The notes under the pieces were generated by a model. The model made no database searches and had not been told where the DNA came from. It saw only the letters and a list, made by a program, of their open reading frames with translations. Shown piece after piece: positions 1-5,042 of a stretch of DNA of 5,042 nt. Each line of letters begins with the position of its first letter. Position 1 is the first letter of the stretch. Location: contig JAKAJW010000355.1 of the NCBI GenBank assembly GCA_021813645.1, forward strand, positions 1-5,042. Direction: 5' to 3'. This DNA is from Pseudomonadota bacterium. Its GTDB lineage: Bacteria; Pseudomonadota; Alphaproteobacteria; Rhodobacterales; Rhodobacteraceae. The translations under genes were made by a program, and so were the position numbers.

Positions 1-3
1 GTA

Positions 4-429
4 ATGATTCAAAAGACCGGGTTGGCCACGTGGTCGGGTGGCTTGCAGAAGGGGGCCGGGACGATCTCGACGCAAAGCGGCGCGTTGAAAGGGCAGGCCT
101 TCGGCTTCGCGAGTCGGTTCGAGGACAAGCTGGAAACCAACCCCGAAGAGCTCATCGGGGCCGCGCACGCGGGCTGCTATTCGATGTTTCTCTCGGCGCT
201 GATGGGCGGGGCCGGGATCACGCCGAAGTCGATCGAGACCACCTCGACCGTCACCCTCGACCCGAGCACGGCCGGCAGCCCGACGGTGGTCCGGGCGCAT
301 CTGGTGACCAAGATCGTCGCCGACGCGGACGAGACGAAGCTGATCGCTCTGGCGCAGGCTGCCAAGAGCGGCTGCCCGATCTCGAGGCTGATGCGGGCCG
401 AGGTCTCGCTCGAGGTGATGGTCGGCTGA
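4..429 (+). CDS. osmC: OsmC-family peroxiredoxin (organic hydroperoxide reductase)
   Basis: The protein has 141 residues, the usual OsmC length. OsmC proteins are cytoplasmic homodimers that reduce organic hydroperoxides and H2O2 through a cysteine pair. Visible family motifs are Arg38 in the RFE segment, the block NPEELIGAAHAGC ending in Cys58 (the peroxidatic position), and SGCPIS containing Cys124 (the resolving position). The N-terminal pattern with Trp10, followed by KGAGTIST, matches my recollection of E. coli OsmC, which supports the ATG at position 4; the ribosome binding site lies outside the window. The end (AEVSLEVMV) is the normal last beta strand, so the protein is complete. It is the OsmC subgroup rather than Ohr, judged by the NPEELIGAAHA block. 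A strong stem-loop starts 5 nt after the stop. Regulation cannot be judged because the upstream region is missing. Confidence 0.93.
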   Translation: MIQKTGLATWSGGLQKGAGTISTQSGALKGQAFGFASRFEDKLETNPEELIGAAHAGCYSMFLSALMGGAGITPKSIETTSTVTLDPSTAGSPTVVRAHLVTKIVADADETKLIALAQAAKSGCPISRLMRAEVSLEVMVG

Positions 430-434
430 GCAAA

Positions 435-462
435 CGCGGCGCCGGGTCGGGCCGGTGCCGCG
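435..462 (+). terminator. Stem-loop after osmC, probable terminator
   Basis: Positions 435-445 (CGCGGCGCCGG) pair with 452-462 (CCGGTGCCGCG) in an 11-bp stem with one G-T wobble and a 6-nt loop, starting 5 nt after the osmC stop. No T-run follows on the + strand, so it is not a textbook intrinsic terminator for osmC. Read on the - strand, the stem is followed by TTTGCTC, so it could also stop transcripts reading through from prfC. The pairing is seen directly; the function is inferred. Confidence 0.45.
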
Positions 463-473
463 AGCCGCGCAAA

Positions 474-525
474 GCGGTGCACAGGTCGGTGCGAAATCGG
501 TGCCAAATCGGTGCAATATCGGTAT
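474..525. repeat. Degenerate 11-bp tandem repeat, consensus TCGGTGCNAAA
   Basis: Three consecutive 11-bp units lie at 486-496 (TCGGTGCGAAA), 497-507 (TCGGTGCCAAA) and 508-518 (TCGGTGCAATA). A partial fourth follows at 519-525 (TCGGTAT), and a more diverged copy precedes at 474-484 (GCGGTGCACAG), offset by 1 bp. The array lies between the 3' ends of the convergent genes osmC and prfC, so it is unlikely to be a promoter operator for either. The rest of this 196-bp gap holds only hairpins, and I see no gene in it. Confidence 0.7.
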
Positions 526-569
526 GCCGATTTTCTGGCGTTTTCAGACCCTTGCGGCCGAAAGCCAAG

Positions 570-598
570 CCGCCGCGCGAAGCGCGGGGACGCGGCGG
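570..598 (-). terminator. GC-rich hairpin downstream of prfC, candidate terminator
   Basis: Positions 570-577 (CCGCCGCG) pair perfectly with 591-598 (CGCGGCGG), an 8-bp stem. A competing inner fold, CCGCGC-GAA-GCGCGG at 573-587, is also possible. On the - strand the stem is followed by CTTGGCTTTCGG, a weak T-rich stretch that would suit termination of prfC transcripts. On + it is followed by TAGGATCC, with no T-run. Function is inferred from position only. Confidence 0.35.
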
Positions 599-611
599 TA
601 GGATCCGGTTA

Positions 612-625
612 ACCCCGTGCCGGGG

Positions 626-626
<1 letters not shown>
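612..626 (-). terminator. Small hairpin overlapping the prfC stop codon
   Basis: ACCCCG (612-617) and CGGGGT (621-626) form a perfect 6-bp stem with a 3-nt loop, TGC. The stem includes one base of the prfC TGA stop codon. It is followed on the - strand by TTAACC, too few T residues for a confident intrinsic terminator. It may act together with the larger hairpin at 570-598, or protect the mRNA 3' end. Confidence 0.3.
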
Positions 627-2224
<1,598 letters not shown>

Positions 2225-2230
2225 GGGCCG

Positions 2231-2259
2231 CCTATATCGCGCGCCTGTGCTTGCGGCAA
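2231..2259 (-). promoter_or_regulatory. Candidate sigma70-type promoter for prfC
   Basis: On the - strand, TTGCCG (2259-2254) is separated by 17 bp from TATAGG (2236-2231), each matching 4 of 6 consensus bases at ideal spacing. The -10 box ends 6 nt before the prfC ATG, so a start site 6-8 nt downstream would fall on or next to the ATG and give a leaderless or nearly leaderless mRNA. In a GC-rich genome such matches can arise by chance. The true promoter may lie further upstream in the AT-richer stretch around 2315-2350. Confidence 0.3.
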
Positions 2260-2299
2260 GCGGCGCAATTCCCGAGGATTTCGCAATTGGAAACGGAGT

Positions 2300-2322
2300 G
2301 GTGATCACCTGGCCGTGATAAC
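2300..2322. promoter_or_regulatory. Palindrome GGTGATCACC plus a near-repeat, possible operator
   Basis: GGTGATCACC (2300-2309) is a perfect 10-bp palindrome near the middle of the divergent prfC/lipoprotein intergenic region. GTGATCAC (2301-2308) recurs as GTGATAAC (2315-2322), 14 bp downstream. A palindrome between divergent genes is a plausible repressor or activator site, but I cannot assign it to a regulator family. No convincing -35/-10 pair for the lipoprotein gene was found in this region. Confidence 0.25.
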
Positions 2323-2382
2323 TATGGCAAAAATTTGTCTGCATATTGACCTTTAAGGCAGGCATGAACCTGTCGTTTGGAC

Positions 2383-2386
2383 GAGG
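2383..2386 (+). promoter_or_regulatory. Ribosome binding site that decides the lipoprotein start
   Basis: GAGG lies 8 nt before the GTG at 2395. The frame also opens earlier with TTG (2377) and GTG (2389), but neither has a purine-rich site at proper spacing, and the 2395 start gives a compact lipoprotein signal peptide. GTG 2398 is a near-equal alternative. Confidence 0.5.
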
Positions 2387-2394
2387 GTGTGATC

Positions 2395-3171
2395 GTGGTG
2401 CGGGTTTGGGGGGTGGCGGCGCTTGCGCTGCTGGCATTGGCGGGTTGCGGTGGCGGCTCGGGCGGAACGACGGCGACGACGGGCAGCACGATGTCCGGGA
2501 CCGCTGGAACATCGGGGGGCGGGAGCGGCAGCAGCAGCAGCGGGACGACGCCAACGCCGCAGACGGATCCGGCGGCCTATTTCAGCCAGATCATCTCACC
2601 GGGCTATGACAGCTACCAAGCTGCTCTCGTCGGCAACAGCCACACCGGCGCGACCGGCCTGCCCAATACCGCCTATGCCTCGATGCCCTCGAGCGGAACG
2701 GCGAACTTCAACGGATATGCTTTTTTGATCGCCAATAGTGGCAGTCAGGTGGTGGGCCAGCCCAGCATCGGCATTGAGGGCACGGCCACGCTGTCGGTCG
2801 ATTTCAGCAACAACAGTGCGAGCGGCTCGGCGACCAATTTCGTTGGCGGACCGATCGGCGCGCTCGACACGACTACGGGCAAATATCCTTTGACCCAGGC
2901 GGCGATCGCCTATCCGGGCAGCATTGCCATCAGCAATGGCTGCGTCGGGGCGAACCACGGCTGCTCTTCGGTAACGCGGCCGAACCAGATGCAGGCGGAT
3001 TTCAGCGGCACCTTGGCCGGCGGCGGCAACACCATCACAGCGAACGGCCAGGTTCTGGCGGATTTCAAAGGAACGCCGATCCAGGGCGTCGCGGTGTCGG
3101 GCGGCACGATCACCACAAAGATCAACGGCAACAACGTGCCGGGCGCGTTCTATTTCTATGTGAAGCCCTGA
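2395..3171 (+). CDS. Putative outer-membrane lipoprotein with TbpB-like beta domain
   Basis: The protein has 258 residues from GTG 2395. The N-terminus is a short lipoprotein signal peptide: Arg3, hydrophobic residues 4-16, and the lipobox LAGC with Cys18 as the lipidation site. Gly follows Cys, with no Asp at +2, so sorting to the outer membrane is expected. Residues 19 to about 57 are a Gly/Ser/Thr-rich linker, including a Ser run encoded by an AGC repeat (2530-2541). Residues 60-258 are rich in Gly, Ser, Asn and alternating beta-strand patterns (GTATLSVDFSNNSASGSATNF, then ADFSGTLAGGGNTITANGQV), resembling the small beta-barrel of transferrin-binding-protein-B-like lipoproteins. That assignment is by pattern and is moderate at best. 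Cys183 and Cys190 could form a disulfide. No TonB receptor or Slam-type exporter lies beside it. Its stop directly abuts that of the convergent Hint gene. Ligand unknown. Confidence 0.8.
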   Translation: MVRVWGVAALALLALAGCGGGSGGTTATTGSTMSGTAGTSGGGSGSSSSGTTPTPQTDPAAYFSQIISPGYDSYQAALVGNSHTGATGLPNTAYASMPSSGTANFNGYAFLIANSGSQVVGQPSIGIEGTATLSVDFSNNSASGSATNFVGGPIGALDTTTGKYPLTQAAIAYPGSIAISNGCVGANHGCSSVTRPNQMQADFSGTLAGGGNTITANGQVLADFKGTPIQGVAVSGGTITTKINGNNVPGAFYFYVKP

Positions 3172-4239
3172 TCAGCCGGCCCGGCTCTGGCGAAGGAGGC
3201 CGGCCGCGCCTAGCCGGTCGACTGCCGCCCGTGCGGCTTCGGTGCCGAAATGCTGGCGCTGCGACAGGCCTGGGAACCGCGCCTTCACCTGTTCGGCCAG
3301 GGTGTCGGGCAAGAGCGAGAGCGTGGCTTCGTTGACCATCAGGCTTTCGGCCGGAATGCCTTCGGCATAGACGATTTCATGGTTGTCGAAGATCAGGCTG
3401 AAGTAGTCGACATAGCCGCCCTGGCGCAGGAACACCCGTTCGCCATCCACCAAATGCTTGGCCTGCACCAGAAGTTCCGCTGTATGGACCAGCCGATCCT
3501 GGCTGTGCTGATAGAGGAAAAGGCGGTGATGCTGGCCGACGACGAGATCGCCCGAATTGCCGAGCGCGCCCGCGGTGATGACGACGGGGGCGAAGGAGCC
3601 GAGCGCGCGCAGCGTGGCGCGGCCGACCCACCGCAACGGTTGGGGGCCATGGTCGCGGGTCAATACCCGGTCGCCCGGCTGCAGGGTTTCGATGGGAACC
3701 TGGCGGCCGTCGGCCAGGGCGATGTTGGTGCCGCGGCTGAAGGCGGAGCAGACGAGATCGGTCAGCCGCACCGCGCCGGGCTCGGTCTCTGCCTGGATCA
3801 GGGTGTAGTCCGTCTTGGCGGCCATCGGGGACAGCGGCAGCACCAGCAGCGGCCCGCGGCCGTCTGTCTCTCCGAGACGCAGAAGCAGGATCTCCACCGC
3901 GTCGCCGTCGGGAGCCATCAGGGTCAGTCGGCCGCAAATCCCCAAGGCTGCACCCGCGGGTCCGATCTCCGATCCGGTGGCGATGCTGTGGTGGGTTTCG
4001 CCTTCGCGACCGACCAGGGTCAAGATGGAGAGGCGCATGGCCTGGGCCTGGGGCGCGAGTTGGTAGACATCGCCCAGGCAAATCTCATCCGGCGGGGCGA
4101 TCGGATCGCCGAGATTGGCTCCGCTGCTGACCACGACTGCCTCGGCGGGCAGGACCTGACAGCTGTAGACCCGATCCGAAGCGGGGGGCGGGGCGCTGCG
4201 ATCGTTTGACTGGGGCATCGGAATCGGCGGTTCTCTCAT
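3172..4239 (-). CDS. Hint_2-domain (hedgehog/intein-fold) protein
   Basis: The protein has 355 residues. Residues 1 to about 160 are an N-terminal region that I do not recognise as a named domain. Residues about 164-300 match the Hint_2 pattern common in Rhodobacterales: FSRGTNIALADG (167-178), then IETLQPGDRVLTRDHGPQPLRWVG (183-206), VVGQHHRLFLY (233-243) and DNHEIVYAEGIPAES (285-299). Hint domains in inteins and hedgehog proteins carry out autoproteolysis using a Cys or Ser just before the F-x-x-G-T segment. Here that residue is Ala166, with Cys164 two positions earlier, so cleavage activity is uncertain. No signal peptide or membrane segment is evident. The start is ATG 4239; ATG 4218 (Met8) is a good alternative, with GAGAGAA 12 nt upstream and a better fit to the candidate promoter. 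Cellular role unknown. Confidence 0.88.
   Translation of the reverse strand: MREPPIPMPQSNDRSAPPPASDRVYSCQVLPAEAVVVSSGANLGDPIAPPDEICLGDVYQLAPQAQAMRLSILTLVGREGETHHSIATGSEIGPAGAALGICGRLTLMAPDGDAVEILLLRLGETDGRGPLLVLPLSPMAAKTDYTLIQAETEPGAVRLTDLVCSAFSRGTNIALADGRQVPIETLQPGDRVLTRDHGPQPLRWVGRATLRALGSFAPVVITAGALGNSGDLVVGQHHRLFLYQHSQDRLVHTAELLVQAKHLVDGERVFLRQGGYVDYFSLIFDNHEIVYAEGIPAESLMVNEATLSLLPDTLAEQVKARFPGLSQRQHFGTEAARAAVDRLGAAGLLRQSRAG
3174..3186. terminator. Short inverted repeat at the convergent gene junction
   Basis: AGCCGG (3174-3179) and CCGGCT (3181-3186) are exact inverted copies around one base, so a real RNA hairpin would have about 4 bp and a 5-nt loop. It lies 2 nt beyond the lipoprotein stop and inside the last codons of the Hint gene. 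No T-run follows on either strand. It is the only candidate end signal at this junction and is weak. Confidence 0.2.
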
Positions 4240-4248
4240 TGTGCGTCG

Positions 4249-4276
4249 ACTATGACCTGCGCGCGGAAATGGTCAA
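4249..4276 (-). promoter_or_regulatory. Candidate sigma70-type promoter for the Hint gene
   Basis: On the - strand, TTGACC (4276-4271, 5 of 6 consensus bases) is separated by 16 bp from CATAGT (4254-4249, 4 of 6). The predicted transcription start is near 4242. That leaves only 2-3 nt before ATG 4239, or about 22-24 nt before ATG 4218. No equally good promoter for the divergent SDR gene was seen in the rest of this 174-bp gap. Confidence 0.45.
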
Positions 4277-4402
4277 ACTTGCGGCGAGAATGGCGAAAGA
4301 TTGTTACCGTCGCAGAAAGAATTGCCTTGCCGGTTCCGGCTTTGTCGAGAATTCGGTCTTTTCGCGTCGCCGCCGGAATGCTAGCCGGCAAAGGTTCACA
4401 GC

Positions 4403-4407
4403 GGAGG
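4403..4407 (+). promoter_or_regulatory. Strong ribosome binding site of the SDR gene
   Basis: GGAGG lies 6 nt before the ATG at 4414, the clearest Shine-Dalgarno sequence in the window. It fixes the start of the SDR gene. Confidence 0.85.
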
Positions 4408-4413
4408 ACGGCG

Positions 4414-5042
4414 ATGGATCTGGGGATCAGGGGACGGCGGGCGTTGGTTTGTGCGGCGTCGAAGGGGCTGGGCTTCGGCTGCGCCGAGGCCTTGGCCGCG
4501 GCAGGCGTCGATCTTGTCATCAACGCGCGCGGTCAAGTGGCGCTCGAGGCGGCGGCGGAACGGCTGCGCGGCCTGGGGGTTTCGGTCACCGCCGTGGCGG
4601 CCGACATCACCGCCGAGGCCGGGCGGGCCGAGGTGCTGGCCGCCGCGGGCGAGGTCGACATCCTGATCACCAATGCCGGCGGACCGCCGCCCGGCCTGTG
4701 GAGCGATTGGAGCCGCGACGATTTCATCGCCGCGCTCGACGCCAATATGCTGTCGCCGATCGCGCTGATGCAGGCGCTCTTGCCGGGCATGATGGCACGC
4801 GGCTGGGGCAGGGTGGTGAACATCACCTCGCGGTCGGTCAAGGCGCCCTTGGCCCGGTTGGGCCTGTCGAACGCCGCGCGCACCGGGCTGACGGGCTTCG
4901 TGGCGGGCACCGCGCGCCAGGTGGCCGGCCAGGGCGTGACGATCAACAACCTGCTGCCCGGCGCCCACGCGACCGACCGCACCGTAGCGCTCGACGGCGC
5001 GGCGGCCAAGGCGCGCGGCGTGCCGGTCGAGACGGTGGCGGC
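4414..5042 (+). CDS. SDR-family oxidoreductase, FabG-like (3' end outside window)
   Basis: The frame is open to the window end, giving 209 residues; a full SDR of this type has about 250-265, so the C-terminal part is missing. SDRs are NAD(P)-dependent Rossmann-fold oxidoreductases. Visible features are the cofactor loop AASKGLG (14-20, in place of TGxxxGIG), NAG at 87-89 within TNAGGPPPG, Asn111 at the catalytic Asn position, and Ser139 in NITS at the catalytic Ser position. The expected YxxxK is replaced: Ser152 and Arg156 occupy those places in the segment LSNAARTGL. From memory, a FabG-like SDR subgroup also has AGGPPPG and LSN-AR here, so this is probably a subgroup trait rather than decay. 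The cofactor-contacting segment INNLLPGAHATDR (179-191) is intact. It is divergent from the Hint gene. Substrate unknown. Confidence 0.9.
   Translation, partial: MDLGIRGRRALVCAASKGLGFGCAEALAAAGVDLVINARGQVALEAAAERLRGLGVSVTAVAADITAEAGRAEVLAAAGEVDILITNAGGPPPGLWSDWSRDDFIAALDANMLSPIALMQALLPGMMARGWGRVVNITSRSVKAPLARLGLSNAARTGLTGFVAGTARQVAGQGVTINNLLPGAHATDRTVALDGAAAKARGVPVETVA

Noticed and set aside
2225..2554. N-terminal extension of prfC by 110 codons
   Set aside because: It would overlap the lipoprotein gene, adds Pro/Arg/Ser-rich sequence not found in RF3, and the ATG at 2224 gives the normal family length.
2346..2609. An 87-codon frame on + starting near TTAAGGCAGGCATG
   Set aside because: It has a plausible ATG at 2364 with upstream purines, but it overlaps the lipoprotein gene in another frame and its product is low-complexity Gly/Arg/Gln sequence without a domain.
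3250..4209. A 319-codon open frame on + opposite the Hint gene
   Set aside because: Antisense shadow of a well-supported coding region; its low-complexity composition, rich in Gly, Ala, Asp, Gln and Arg, is typical of reverse-strand reading.
4236..4523. A 95-codon frame on - spanning the Hint/SDR intergenic region
   Set aside because: Its first third is antisense to the strongly supported SDR start with its ribosome binding site, and the product shows no recognisable motif.

Overview
This is a high-GC chromosomal window with dense genes and no mobile element, CRISPR array, tRNA or rRNA that I can see. A Hint_2-type (hedgehog/intein-fold) protein together with strongly G/C-ending codon use suggests an alphaproteobacterium, most likely Rhodobacterales. 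That placement is an inference from gene content, not from a marker gene.

Layout from left to right: (1) an OsmC-family peroxidase on +, complete except for its upstream region; (2) a 196-bp intergenic stretch with a strong stem-loop after osmC, an 11-bp degenerate tandem repeat, and hairpins that could end transcription of the converging gene; (3) prfC (peptide chain release factor RF3) on -; (4) a divergent intergenic region of about 170 bp with a candidate prfC promoter and a 10-bp palindrome; (5) a putative surface lipoprotein on +, with a short lipoprotein signal peptide, a low-complexity Gly/Ser/Thr linker and a beta-rich C-terminal domain; (6) a Hint-domain protein on -, whose stop codon directly abuts that of the lipoprotein; (7) a 174-bp divergent intergenic region with a good promoter match for the Hint gene; (8) an SDR-family oxidoreductase on +, cut off by the window end.

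The five genes alternate in orientation (+, -, +, -, +), so none share an operon within the window and there is no sign that they form one system. They look like separate housekeeping or accessory functions: peroxide defence, translation termination, envelope lipoprotein, Hint protein, SDR metabolism. I found no convincing new multi-gene system. The points most worth a second look are non-canonical active-site residues in the Hint and SDR proteins, the helical-period repeat after osmC, promoter matches so close to the prfC and Hint start codons that leaderless mRNAs are possible, and the orphan TbpB-like lipoprotein.
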